Shown one piece after another: positions 45,255-53,837 of a DNA stretch of 64,000 nucleotides. The notes under the pieces were generated by a model that did not search any database, was not told the DNA's origin, and saw nothing but the letters and a program-made list of their open reading frames with translations. The first letter of the stretch is position 1; each line of letters starts with the position of its first letter. Origin of the DNA: Planctomycetaceae bacterium (GTDB taxonomy: Bacteria; Planctomycetota; Phycisphaerae; Phycisphaerales; UBA1924). Location of the stretch: assembly GCA_027487735.1 (NCBI GenBank), contig JAIYDA010000009.1, positions 1 to 64,000 of the forward strand, given 5' to 3'. The position numbers and the translations under genes were made by a program.

Positions 45255-46460
45255 CTACTCGCTCACGGGAGTGATCGAGCTGGTGTCGAGCCGCCAGGCG
45301 GTGACTTCCTGAAACCCTTCGACGAGGGCAGGCTCAGGCATGGACGTCGCCGTCACCCACCCCACACCACCGAGGTTGCCATCGATGATGAGCGTACCCG
45401 CAATCACCATGCTGTTCATCGTGACGTTGCCCGAGACATAGGCGATGCCGCGGACGCCCGCGGGATAGGAGTCATCGCTATCACTATCCGTGCTGCCAAG
45501 ATATGGAGCATTGACCGGGTTGAGGTTCTTACTCGCCGACGATTCGCCTACGTCGGCAGATCCGAAAGACATAGTGATATCGCCGCGCACGAGGAGTGCT
45601 GGTTGCCCTGGCAATGCCTCGAAGGAGACATCTTCGATCGTGCTGCCCGATGCGAGATTGATCAGAATGAGCGTGCCGAGGACGCGACTTCGCCGAATCT
45701 CGAACCGCTTGTTCTCGCAGTCGATGACGTAGATGCCACGGGGGTTGCCAGCGCCGAAAGGGTTAAGCGTCGGGGCGAACACTTCTTTTTCGACTTTGCG
45801 TCCGGGGATGTTGTCGATGTCGATGAGCGTGCCCTTGCCCGCCCAGAGCGCAACCACCTCGGGCCCTGGCACGAGCAAGCCATTCATGCCCGAGATTGCG
45901 AACTGGCTCGCAGGCGCGTGCACAACGTCGGCGGGGTGATAGGACGTCGAGTTGTACTCGGTTCCGGCGATTGACCGCAGCACGAGCAGTGTCCGCGTGC
46001 CCGTCACCACGAGCGCATGCTCCAGTGCGGGCAGAGGTCGCACGTCGGGGATGAAGTCTGCTCGGATGCGCTTGCTCGCGGGGCCGTCGTAGCCGCTCGC
46101 GATGAGGCGTACGCGCGAGGACGTTCCTGCTATCAAGTCGGCATCGTCGGGGTCGACGAGTTGCACCATGGGTCTGCCCGCGAGGGCGGGGTCGTCGATC
46201 GTGAGCGAGGTGCCATCTCGCCATGTGAAGCCGTTCGGGTCGGCTTGCAGCAGGAAGGTCCCCATCTCGAAAGCCCGCTGCATGCTGGCCTGGGCCCGGC
46301 CGCCCTCGTTGGCGATGTGGGCCGTGCGAAGGCGGGCGCGATTGACACCAATGGCGCCGACCGCGAGCATGGTGATGATCGCGACGCACGCGAGCACGAA
46401 CACCATGACGAACGCGGGACGCGAAGCTGCGCGAGAGCATGCTGTTTGGTACGCGCTCAT
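45255..46460 (-). CDS. GspK/PilX-like minor pseudopilin
   Basis: A 401-aa protein that closes the filament operon. The start at 46460 overlaps the previous stop by 4 nt. The N-terminus SRPAFVMVFVLACVAI resembles a prepilin with cleavage before Phe and lacks the Glu at +5 that other pilins have, as is typical of GspK. A long C-terminal part (about 350 residues) has no enzymatic motif and includes a beta-helix-like stretch (GNVTMNSMVIAGTLIIDGNLGG). It probably caps the pseudopilus tip with the GspH, GspI and GspJ homologues. Sequence divergence makes the exact orthology uncertain. Confidence 0.72.
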   Translation of the reverse strand: MSAYQTACSRAASRPAFVMVFVLACVAIITMLAVGAIGVNRARLRTAHIANEGGRAQASMQRAFEMGTFLLQADPNGFTWRDGTSLTIDDPALAGRPMVQLVDPDDADLIAGTSSRVRLIASGYDGPASKRIRADFIPDVRPLPALEHALVVTGTRTLLVLRSIAGTEYNSTSYHPADVVHAPASQFAISGMNGLLVPGPEVVALWAGKGTLIDIDNIPGRKVEKEVFAPTLNPFGAGNPRGIYVIDCENKRFEIRRSRVLGTLILINLASGSTIEDVSFEALPGQPALLVRGDITMSFGSADVGESSASKNLNPVNAPYLGSTDSDSDDSYPAGVRGIAYVSGNVTMNSMVIAGTLIIDGNLGGVGWVTATSMPEPALVEGFQEVTAWRLDTSSITPVSE

Positions 46461-46990
46461 GGATCGCTCCTGCGCAGTGCGATGTCCATCGCCCGCGTGC
46501 GCCGGGCGGAAAGACTGGCCAGCACCTTGCCACCCAAGGACACCTCCACGACGACCTCCTTGATGCCCGAGTCGGTCGCCGATGCCGTCGCCAGCAGGTG
46601 CGGACGCACCCATCGCACCGTCACGCTGCGCGTGTATCGACCCGGCACGGTCAGGGCCTTGCCGTTGCGACCGCGGACGACCGTCTCGCTGAACCCGTGG
46701 TAGTCATCGACATCGTCGAGCGACTCTCGAAGCGTGGCACGAGTCTCGCTGGCCTCCATACCAAACAGCGGCGGCTGGTTCGGGTCGGCATAGGGCAACG
46801 CGCAGACCTCATCGAGCAACGCTTGCCCAAGCTGGCGCGCGATGGTCTGATCCAGACCTGCCTGGCGACTGCGGGCGCTGGCAGCGGCCGCCTGAAGGCC
46901 AGCTCCGACGGCGATGGCGACCACCAGCACCGCGAGCGTTGCTTCGACAAGCGCAAGGCCCCGTCTTGCTCTTGTGCGTGTGCGCATCAT
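46457..46990 (-). CDS. GspI/PilV-like minor pseudopilin
   Basis: A 177-aa prepilin. The basic leader RTRARRG ends in Gly, followed by LALVEATLAVLVVAIAVG, which keeps Glu5 and the hydrophobic N-terminal helix. The class III signal would be cut by a prepilin peptidase not encoded here. The small size and the position between GspJ-like and GspK-like genes suggest GspI. Starts and stops overlap by 4 nt (ATGA) on both sides. Confidence 0.75.
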   Translation of the reverse strand: MMRTRTRARRGLALVEATLAVLVVAIAVGAGLQAAAASARSRQAGLDQTIARQLGQALLDEVCALPYADPNQPPLFGMEASETRATLRESLDDVDDYHGFSETVVRGRNGKALTVPGRYTRSVTVRWVRPHLLATASATDSGIKEVVVEVSLGGKVLASLSARRTRAMDIALRRSDP

Positions 46991-48045
46991 GGGGCCTCCG
47001 GGGCAGTGCGCACCACCATGGGCACCTGCATGGTCATGCCCGAGGCATCACGCACGAGCAGATCGATGGCGTCGATCGCCGTGATCGTCGTCGTCGATGC
47101 GACGGGCACTTGAAACTGCACCCACACGGTCATCGCAGGGGCTTTATCTTCATCCACCTGCCATGCGCCGCTGCCCGAGCGCTTGACAAAGTCTGAGTGG
47201 AATGTTGGGCCGGGCTGGCGCGATGGAATCTCGACGCCGTTCGCGGTCGTCGACGTCGAGAAGATCACCGCAGCCCGCTGCGTCGGAAGCAGCGACGCCA
47301 TGGTGGTGAACGTGAACGTCTGCTGCGTTGCTGTGAGGTTGCTGAGCGAGTTCAGCGTCTGTGTGACCGATTGCAACGCTGTGCCGGTGGGCAAACCAGC
47401 GGCAGTCAGGCCCTGTACCGACGCCGTGACGACCGGCACGTTGTTGAGCCGACGCATGAAGCACTCGACACGGGCGATTCGCCATGCGGTGGCATCGGTT
47501 GGCACCGTGGGCGTCACGATCAGGCCGACCAGCTCTGTCTGGTGGCAGTTGTCGCCCGAGCTTGAGACCATGGGCACCGACACGAGCCGCGAGGGGGTCG
47601 TCCACTGCAACGCCGGTGCCGAGGGGTGAGACTGCGTGCTGGTGCGTGTCTCGAAGGCGAACCCGACGATGCCTGTCGCAAGCGGAATCGCCCCGCCTCC
47701 GTTGACGCTGAGCAGCACGGTTTGCTCCTCATCGTCGTAGGAATAGGTCAGGGTTTCGGGCTTGGTGTCGCCATTACGGTCGCCCACCACCAGGCTCAGC
47801 TCGTTGTTCTGCACCTCGAGAATCCCGGTCGCCAGCTCGACATCCAGCCGCACGCGATCGACTAGGCTTGCAAGTTCCAAAGCTCGCTCGGTCGCGTCGC
47901 CCCCTTGCGGCACGGCTTTGCCGAGGATGCGCATGACAGACGTCAGGCTGAGCAGCAGGATGCTGGTGACGGCGAGCGTCAGCACCATCTCTACCAGCGT
48001 GAACGCCTGGGAACGCCCGCGGAACTGTGCTCGCTGCTGCGGCAT
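46987..48045 (-). CDS. GspJ-like minor pseudopilin
   Basis: A 353-aa prepilin-like protein, longer than a typical GspJ (~200 aa). The leader is followed by QAFTLVEMVLTLAVTSILLLS, with Glu5 and an Ala, not Gly, before the cleavage site. The C-terminal part is a beta-rich globular domain without recognised enzymatic motifs. The ATG at 48045 is preferred; a GTG one codon upstream is the track start. It lies 37 nt after the GspH-like gene. By order and N-terminus it is the GspJ homologue of the tip complex. Confidence 0.75.
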   Translation of the reverse strand: MPQQRAQFRGRSQAFTLVEMVLTLAVTSILLLSLTSVMRILGKAVPQGGDATERALELASLVDRVRLDVELATGILEVQNNELSLVVGDRNGDTKPETLTYSYDDEEQTVLLSVNGGGAIPLATGIVGFAFETRTSTQSHPSAPALQWTTPSRLVSVPMVSSSGDNCHQTELVGLIVTPTVPTDATAWRIARVECFMRRLNNVPVVTASVQGLTAAGLPTGTALQSVTQTLNSLSNLTATQQTFTFTTMASLLPTQRAAVIFSTSTTANGVEIPSRQPGPTFHSDFVKRSGSGAWQVDEDKAPAMTVWVQFQVPVASTTTITAIDAIDLLVRDASGMTMQVPMVVRTAPEAP

Positions 48046-48082
48046 CACGGTCTTTTCTTTGCTGTGGCTCGGTCAACTTCGC

Positions 48083-48778
48083 CTAGTGCACGTGCACGAC
48101 AACGCCCGACTTGCCCAGCTCGGTCTCGACGTCGGCTGCGAGCACGTCCAGCGTCAACAGCCTGTTTGGGTCGGCATTCTTCGGCACAACGAGCTTGTCG
48201 ACCGCTTGCACGATGGGCGTCGCGCTGCTGTGCTCAAACGACGTGTCCAGGCCGTTCTCGGGACAGACGTAGCGTGCAAGCCCTGTGACGCTATCAAGGT
48301 CCACTCGCGCGAGCTGGTTGCCACTGCCAATCACCACCGACCCGCCGATGCAGCCCGAACCGCTGGTACCAAAGCAGATGCCAGCCTGGTCGCTCCCGCC
48401 AAACTCCACGGCGACGAACTGAGCACCTCGCAGCGGAACCTTGCGCAGCGTCGCGCCGGAGGCGTCACGCTCAACCAGCAAGTACCCGTCGCTTGCAAAG
48501 CGAATCTGCTGCACGCTGCCCAGCGCCACCGCCCGCTCGCGCTGCTGCTTCATGCTTGCCGAGAGCTGGCTGATGGACGCGAACGTCTGGTTGCTCGCGC
48601 TCTGGGAAGTGAGGCGAGGGATCGCAACCGCGCCCGCAACGCCCACGATCACCATCACGATCACCAGCTCGATGAGCGAGAAGCCCGCCCGAGCGACGCG
48701 CAACGCCCCGCAGGCGAGAACCTGCGGGGCGAGCGTGGCGTTGGAGATCATGTGACGCATGGCCAGCAGTCCGCCCAT
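48083..48778 (-). CDS. GspH-like pseudopilin
   Basis: A 231-aa prepilin. After an unusually long ~30-residue leader, the class III site is RAGFSLIELVIVMVIVGVAG, with Gly at -1 and Glu5. The rest resembles GspH/FimT proteins, with an internal QLSASMKQQRERAVALGS helix. The start is uncertain: ATG at 48778, 48760 or 48751. The shorter starts shorten the leader to a more usual length. It follows the major pseudopilin by 12 nt. Confidence 0.77.
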   Translation of the reverse strand: MGGLLAMRHMISNATLAPQVLACGALRVARAGFSLIELVIVMVIVGVAGAVAIPRLTSQSASNQTFASISQLSASMKQQRERAVALGSVQQIRFASDGYLLVERDASGATLRKVPLRGAQFVAVEFGGSDQAGICFGTSGSGCIGGSVVIGSGNQLARVDLDSVTGLARYVCPENGLDTSFEHSSATPIVQAVDKLVVPKNADPNRLLTLDVLAADVETELGKSGVVVHVH

Positions 48779-48790
48779 CAACCTCGCCGA

Positions 48791-49279
48791 TCAGTACGTG
48801 TTGTACACGACACCTTTGGCATCCTTCTCACCGCTGTTGGCGACGATGTTGCCCGTGCTCTCGGTGTAGATCCAGCCGACGTCCGCCGCTGCGGCCGCCG
48901 CGATCTTCACGTCGCCCTTGCCGTCGCCCTTCACGGGCATGCGCGGAATCTCGCGGATGTAGGGACCATAGATGTGCGTGCTCGTCTTGGTTGCGCTCGT
49001 CGCGCCGGTGATATCCGAGTACTGCGTGAGCTGCGCGACGATGTTCGCCGCCGTCGGGTAGACACCCTCGTGCTCGGTGTGATAGAGGTCGATCGCGTTG
49101 CGGAGCGTGGCAAGGTTGCCCACGAGCGCCGAGTCCGACGCGCCTTCCGCACCGCGGCTCATGCGCGGGATGGCGATCGCGGCGATGATCCCGATGATCA
49201 CCACGACGATCACAAGCTCAATGAGGCTGAATGCACGGCGAAACAGACCGCCGCGACGCTGACCAAGACGATTGACCAT
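48791..49279 (-). CDS. GspG-like major pseudopilin
   Basis: A 162-aa pilin. The leader MVNRLGQRRGGLFRRA is followed by FSLIELVIVVVIIGIIAAIAIPRM, the canonical pilin N-terminal helix with Glu5 and Pro22. The mature part has the GspG pattern: helix, NAIDLYHTEHEGVYPT and a C-terminal loop. The residue before the cleavage site is Ala, not the usual Gly. It is preceded by a 131-nt spacer, the largest gap in the operon, which could hold an extra promoter for the abundant subunit. The downstream genes encode the minor pseudopilins. Confidence 0.88.
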   Translation of the reverse strand: MVNRLGQRRGGLFRRAFSLIELVIVVVIIGIIAAIAIPRMSRGAEGASDSALVGNLATLRNAIDLYHTEHEGVYPTAANIVAQLTQYSDITGATSATKTSTHIYGPYIREIPRMPVKGDGKGDVKIAAAAAADVGWIYTESTGNIVANSGEKDAKGVVYNTY

Positions 49280-49410
49280 GATGCTGTTTCTCCAAGCGAA
49301 GCCCGCGGACACTCACGCCGCGGCTGCTCCGTCCTGGTGGTCATCGTCCGTTCCCAGCTGTTGCTTCAGCCCGCATCCCCAGTCCGGGCTCCTCGACATG
49401 CCGATCATGC

Positions 49411-50016
49411 TCACGGTGCTGCCTGTGCCGTCCCAGGCTGCGCAATGCGAAGCGTGATTCGGGCGTTGCCCACCTGCACGACGGCCCGCCCCGCGCTGTT
49501 TGCCGCACGATCGGGCCCCTCGACAGACAGCAGCCGCACCACCCGCTCCTCGCCCGAAGAGAGCTTGATCTTGGTATCACGGCCCTCACGCAGCAACTGC
49601 CCATTGATGACCGCCGTGCCGGTGGGCTTCAGTGCCACCGAACTGAGCCGCAGCGATCGCGCGAGCTGCTCTGCCTGCGCAATCCTCGGGTCAGCCGATC
49701 GCTGCACGGCGGCCTGCATCGAGCCAGGTGTCTGGGCGGGCAGCCAAGCCTCGGGCGCCGCGAAGCTGTCTCGCATCGCGTCCTTGCTCACCAAGGGCTC
49801 GAACTCCTCCAGCTTGTCCGCCGCGAGCTTCGCCGCAGGATTATGATTCGCGACGCGCACGAGCGCCGCTCGACCAGCTCCCCCCGCCTCATCGGCGGCT
49901 CCGCTCGCCTGCGTCTCAAGGCTGCCCGGGGCCAACAGCAGGCGATCCACGCCGACAGCGACGAGGCCCAGGCCCGCAACCACCAGCAACGACTTGTGAC
50001 GTTTGTTGAGTTCCAC
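49411..50016 (-). CDS. inner-membrane platform protein, PilP/GspC-like (start uncertain)
   Basis: A bitopic protein of about 200 aa. A short cytoplasmic segment (ELNKRHK) leads to one membrane helix (SLLVVAGLGLVAVGVDRLLL) and a periplasmic part with a small beta domain (TAVINGQLLREGRDTKIKL). The topology and position after PilM/N/O-like genes suggest a PilP or GspC role in linking to an outer-membrane secretin. Sequence similarity is weak. The frame is open to a TTG at 50106; I prefer a GTG at 50016 that places the helix near the N-terminus. Neither start has a strong ribosome site. It is followed by the pseudopilin genes. Confidence 0.6.
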   Translation of the reverse strand: MELNKRHKSLLVVAGLGLVAVGVDRLLLAPGSLETQASGAADEAGGAGRAALVRVANHNPAAKLAADKLEEFEPLVSKDAMRDSFAAPEAWLPAQTPGSMQAAVQRSADPRIAQAEQLARSLRLSSVALKPTGTAVINGQLLREGRDTKIKLSSGEERVVRLLSVEGPDRAANSAGRAVVQVGNARITLRIAQPGTAQAAP

Positions 50017-50126
50017 GAGCAGAGCCTGCGAATCACCCGAGCAACTGTCAAGCACTCGCAGCCGCTTTTCCCTGCGATTGAGCGTTACAAACGCTCCAGC
50101 CGACAAGAGCGCAAGTGTCTACACGC

Positions 50127-50714
50127 TCAGCTTGCGTCGCTGGGTGTTGCGGCCGTCCGCGTAGGGGCCCCACCATCGGGCTGCGCATACCACGTGAGCA
50201 CCATGCGGATGTCCAAGTTGGGCCTGCGCGGGTCACCGCTGCTGCGCAGCTCGAATGAGCGCACCTCGACATCGCGAGCCTGCGCATGCAGCGCATCCAG
50301 CAAGGCGAGATACTGACTCGTCCCGCCCTCGGCCTGCACCGCGATCGACGTCGCGGTGTAGTGCGTCGTTTGTGCGGGCGGATCGGGACGAAGTGCGGAA
50401 ATCACCACGCCGTTCGCCTCCGCAAGGGCCGACAGCTCGCTCAGCCGCGCGTTCAGTCGCGTGAAGGGCTGCAGCTGCACCACATCGCGCAGCTTCTCTT
50501 CCAGCCGCAGAATCGCGGCCTGATCGTCCGTCATCGCGCGCTGCGTCGTCGAGAGCTCGATCTTCGCTCGCTCATACGCCGTGCGGTCGTCTCGCACCTG
50601 CATGCGGCGCGTGTCCAAGGGCAGAATGAGCGTGAGGTACATGAGGGCGCACAGCCCCCCCGCGCCCACGATGCCGCACAGGTGCACAAGCCAGCGCTGG
50701 TCTTTCATCATCAT
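50127..50714 (-). CDS. PilO-like inner-membrane assembly protein
   Basis: A 195-aa bitopic protein. A membrane helix (VHLCGIVGAGGLCALMYLTLIL) is followed by a periplasmic coiled coil (TTQRAMTDDQAAILRLEEKLRDVVQL) and a ferredoxin-like C-terminal domain (YTATSIAVQAEGGTSQYLALLDAL), the PilO/GspM plan. The start at 50714 overlaps the PilN-like stop (ATGA). With its neighbours it would form the periplasmic platform of the filament machine. Confidence 0.78.
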   Translation of the reverse strand: MMMKDQRWLVHLCGIVGAGGLCALMYLTLILPLDTRRMQVRDDRTAYERAKIELSTTQRAMTDDQAAILRLEEKLRDVVQLQPFTRLNARLSELSALAEANGVVISALRPDPPAQTTHYTATSIAVQAEGGTSQYLALLDALHAQARDVEVRSFELRSSGDPRRPNLDIRMVLTWYAQPDGGAPTRTAATPSDAS

Positions 50715-51403
50715 TGCTTGGGCTCCTCTGCTGGCTTTGCGCTCGGCGGCGCGGGCGTGGGCGCAATCTCGCACTCGATCGTGAAGCTGACGGCGGGCGT
50801 CGCGCCAAACCGACTGTCCTGGCCCGTCGAGAGCGTGCGCACGCCAGAGAACAAGGGCACCTGCTCCAGCGACACCGCGAACTCGTTCACGCTCCGCATC
50901 GATGGTGCCGCACCATGCACCGTGATCGCATATCGCTGCGGCACGCTCGCGTTCCGCTCGGCCTGCTGCCGCGCCGCGCGACCCTGCGTCGTCGCTGCCT
51001 CCGAAGGCGTGCTCACGCGCTCGTGCACACTCAGCCCCGTGAACACCACCGACTCTCCACGCCGCTCATCCAGCAGCGCAAGCAGCGTCGTCCACTTCGG
51101 GTGGTGCCCCACCGCCCTTGCCGCCTGCAGGCTGTTGTCCAGTTGCAGGCGCTGCTTCGCCACACTCGCCGCGTCCGCCCGCACGAGCGCGAGCCTCGAC
51201 TGCGCGTTGGTCATCCGCTGGTGAGACTGCTCATCGCTCACGCGACCCGCTTGCAGCACGCCAAACCACACGCCCAGCGCTGCCACGCCCGCCACGCCAG
51301 CGGCAATCCAAGCGCGCGCCACCTCGCGCTCGCGCAGCCGCGCTCGCTGCGAGGGCGGCACAAGGTTCACCATCGTCATCATCGCGAGCCGTTCGGTCTT
51401 CAT
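50711..51403 (-). CDS. PilN-like inner-membrane assembly protein
   Basis: A 230-aa bitopic protein. The cytoplasmic N-terminus carries MVNLVPPSQRARLRERE, which resembles the PilN motif INLLPWR that binds PilM. A membrane helix (WIAAGVAGVAALGVWFGVL), a coiled coil and a ferredoxin-like domain (HPKWTTLLALLDERRGESVVFTGLSV) follow. The start at 51403 overlaps the PilM-like stop by 4 nt; the long track frame upstream runs antisense-like across that gene and is rejected. Confidence 0.78.
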   Translation of the reverse strand: MKTERLAMMTMVNLVPPSQRARLREREVARAWIAAGVAGVAALGVWFGVLQAGRVSDEQSHQRMTNAQSRLALVRADAASVAKQRLQLDNSLQAARAVGHHPKWTTLLALLDERRGESVVFTGLSVHERVSTPSEAATTQGRAARQQAERNASVPQRYAITVHGAAPSMRSVNEFAVSLEQVPLFSGVRTLSTGQDSRFGATPAVSFTIECEIAPTPAPPSAKPAEEPKQ

Positions 51404-52605
51404 GCTGCGCTCCGCTGGGCCTGCTTCTCGCCAGTGGGCTTGCCCGAGCCCTGCGACGTCGGTTTGCCTTCCGCCTGCGCGGCAGCGCTCAGCACCGGCG
51501 CGACCACCGTGAGGTCCGTCGCCGCAACAGCGGCCGCGATCATGCACGAGGTGTCCCCGCCCAGCGCGCTGCCCACGCGCACCGCAAAGCACCGCTTCGC
51601 GCTCAGCTCTACCACCTGCGTCTGGAGGAGTGCCCGCAACCGATCGCCGATCCCGCGCACCATCGCCCCAGGCCCGCACAACCACACGCACCGCATCGAC
51701 AGCGATGGATACCGCTGCCCCGCATAATGCATCGATCGCTGCACCTCGCTCAAAAAGCTCTCGAAGTAATCGCTCACGATGCCCCGGCTTGCCCGCGCGA
51801 GCTCCGCGATGCCGGGCGAGTCCGTCTCCGTCTCGCGCCCGCGCAACAGCGCGTGCGCCGCCTCGGAGCTGATGCCCAGTCGCTGGTGCATCTGGCTCAG
51901 CACGCGCGACAGCCCGCCCGCCTCAATCGCTCGCTCATACACCACCACCGGCGCTTTGCCCGCTGCGCCATCGCTGTGCGTCATCACCAGCTGGGCCCGC
52001 GAATAGCCAAGGTCGACAACGCCTGACAACCCTGCCTCCAGCCCCTGCTCCTGCAAGCTCCACGCAAGGCCCGCCATGCGTCCGAGCGCCGTCACGCGGC
52101 TGTCGATGCCCACCACACGCAGGCCCGCCTCGGCAAACGCCGCGACCAGCTTCTCGCCCTGCTCGTGCGCGAGCCCCACCGCCATCGTGTACGTGCCAGG
52201 CTTCGCACGCTCGGGCGAAGGAATGTCCCACCGCGACGCCGCGATCGCCCCGGGCTCTTTGCGATGCACCCGCGCAAGCTCGGAGATCGCGAGCATGTCA
52301 ATAGGCGCACCACCAGCCGCAGGCGGCAGCTCCAGCACCGCCGTCATGAGCATCTCATCCGGCGCGGTCACGATCACGTCCGTACCCTCAAACCCCGCGA
52401 CGCGCATCTGGTTCGCCAGCAGGCGAAGATCGTCTGCACTCGGCAGCGCGCCCCGGCTGCGACGCTCCAGCGTCACCGCGCAGTTCAGCAGCGGCACGCG
52501 CGATGCGCCGTGCCCGCCCACCTGCGCCGCGGACAGCGTCCGCGAGCAGATGTCCACGCCCACCACGGGCCCGTTCGTCTTCTTCAGCAGCGATCGCAGC
52601 ATCAC
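51400..52605 (-). CDS. PilM-like actin-fold ATPase of the filament assembly platform
   Basis: A 401-aa cytoplasmic protein of the PilM/FtsA-like fold. VVGVDICSRTLSAAQV is the phosphate-1-type opener, GVVDLGYSRAQLVM is the second phosphate loop and VWLCGPGAMVRGIGDRL is the adenosine-type motif. PilM binds PilN from the cytoplasmic side and controls platform activity. About 40 residues at the end are low-complexity (Gly/Lys/Gln). A GTG at 52605 and an ATG at 52602 are both possible; an AGGAGG lies just upstream and the start overlaps the GspF stop. Confidence 0.82.
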   Translation of the reverse strand: MMLRSLLKKTNGPVVGVDICSRTLSAAQVGGHGASRVPLLNCAVTLERRSRGALPSADDLRLLANQMRVAGFEGTDVIVTAPDEMLMTAVLELPPAAGGAPIDMLAISELARVHRKEPGAIAASRWDIPSPERAKPGTYTMAVGLAHEQGEKLVAAFAEAGLRVVGIDSRVTALGRMAGLAWSLQEQGLEAGLSGVVDLGYSRAQLVMTHSDGAAGKAPVVVYERAIEAGGLSRVLSQMHQRLGISSEAAHALLRGRETETDSPGIAELARASRGIVSDYFESFLSEVQRSMHYAGQRYPSLSMRCVWLCGPGAMVRGIGDRLRALLQTQVVELSAKRCFAVRVGSALGGDTSCMIAAAVAATDLTVVAPVLSAAAQAEGKPTSQGSGKPTGEKQAQRSAA

Positions 52606-53837
52606 GCTCCACCTCCTGCGCCAGCCGTCAGATCAAACAACGGAAGCAGCATGCCCACCGCCATGAAGCCCACAATCAGGCCCAGCACAATGAGGATGAC
52701 GGGTTCCATGATGGTCGTCAGCGTCCGCAGCGCAATCTCGTTGTCCTCGTCCAAGTGGTCCGCCACCGTCGAGAGCACCGGCGCGAGCCTGCCCGCACGC
52801 TCGCCACTACGAATCGCCTCCACCAGCGTGGGCGTCAGCAGCCGCGGGTCGTCCAGCCCTGCGCTCAGCGTCTCGCCTCGCAGCACGGCGTCCTCAGCCT
52901 TGGTAATCAAGTCGACGTACAAGCTGTTCGCCACCGAGTGCTTCGCGAGCGCGAGGGCCTCAATCAGCGGCACCTTGCCCTCCATCAGCGTCCCAAGCAC
53001 GCGCGCCAACCGCGATGCGCACAAGCGCCGCGCAATCACGCCCACCTTCGGAGTCGTCACGAGCGCGACATCCACGAACCGCCGCCCCTTGGGCGTGCGC
53101 AACGCAACAAACGACCCCACACTCGACGCTGCGAGCCCGCCCACCACGAAGGGCCAGTACGCCCGCAAGAAGTGGCTCATGTCCATCAGAATCTTCGTCA
53201 TCGGGGGCAGCGCCGCATCCATCGACTGGAACAGCCCTTCAAAGCGAGGCAGCACAAACCCCACCATCGCACCCAGCACCGCCGTCGCCACGACGATCAG
53301 CAACACCGGATACACCATCGCGCCGCGAATGCTCTTGCGCACCTTCACCTGCTGGCGCAGCATCTTCGAAAGGCGATCGAGCATCTCCTCCAGCTTGCCG
53401 CCCGACTCACCCGCGGCGCACAAGCTGCGGCACACGGCATCAAAGTACCGAGGGTGGTCGCCCATCGCATCCGCGAGCGTGCGTCCTTCTTCGACCTTTT
53501 TTCTCAGGTCGCGCAGCGCTGCAAGAAAGGGCTCATCCTTCACTTGCCGCTCCAACCCGCTTAGCGCCTCCACCACGGGCGTGCCCGTGGCAATCAGCAG
53601 CGCGAGCTGCCGCAGCATGTCGGCCACAAGCTCCACGCGCCCCTGCTGGCCAAAGTCAAAGATCCGCTGTCCATCGCTCGCATCACCGGCAGCGTCCGTC
53701 GCGGGCCCCGCAAAGGTCGCGGTCGCAAAGATGTTCTGCCGGCGCAGCAGCTCCGTCGCCTCGCGCGAGTCGTTCGCCTCGATCGCGCCCTTCACTGCCT
53801 TGCCCGTGCTGTCAAACCCGCGATAGCCGATCTTCAT
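52602..53837 (-). CDS. GspF/PilC-type inner-membrane platform protein
   Basis: A 411-aa polytopic protein with two repeated T2SSF domains. The first (QLALLIATGTPVVEALSGLE) and the second (RVLGTLMEGKVPLIEALALA) each precede membrane helices (VYPVLLIVVATAVLGAMVGFVLP, VILIVLGLIVGFMAVGMLLPLF). The N-terminal KIGYRGFDSTGKAVKGAIEA is the usual cytoplasmic cap. It would anchor the assembly ATPase in the membrane. Overlaps of 4 nt join it to the ATPase and PilM-like genes. Confidence 0.92.
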   Translation of the reverse strand: MKIGYRGFDSTGKAVKGAIEANDSREATELLRRQNIFATATFAGPATDAAGDASDGQRIFDFGQQGRVELVADMLRQLALLIATGTPVVEALSGLERQVKDEPFLAALRDLRKKVEEGRTLADAMGDHPRYFDAVCRSLCAAGESGGKLEEMLDRLSKMLRQQVKVRKSIRGAMVYPVLLIVVATAVLGAMVGFVLPRFEGLFQSMDAALPPMTKILMDMSHFLRAYWPFVVGGLAASSVGSFVALRTPKGRRFVDVALVTTPKVGVIARRLCASRLARVLGTLMEGKVPLIEALALAKHSVANSLYVDLITKAEDAVLRGETLSAGLDDPRLLTPTLVEAIRSGERAGRLAPVLSTVADHLDEDNEIALRTLTTIMEPVILIVLGLIVGFMAVGMLLPLFDLTAGAGGGA

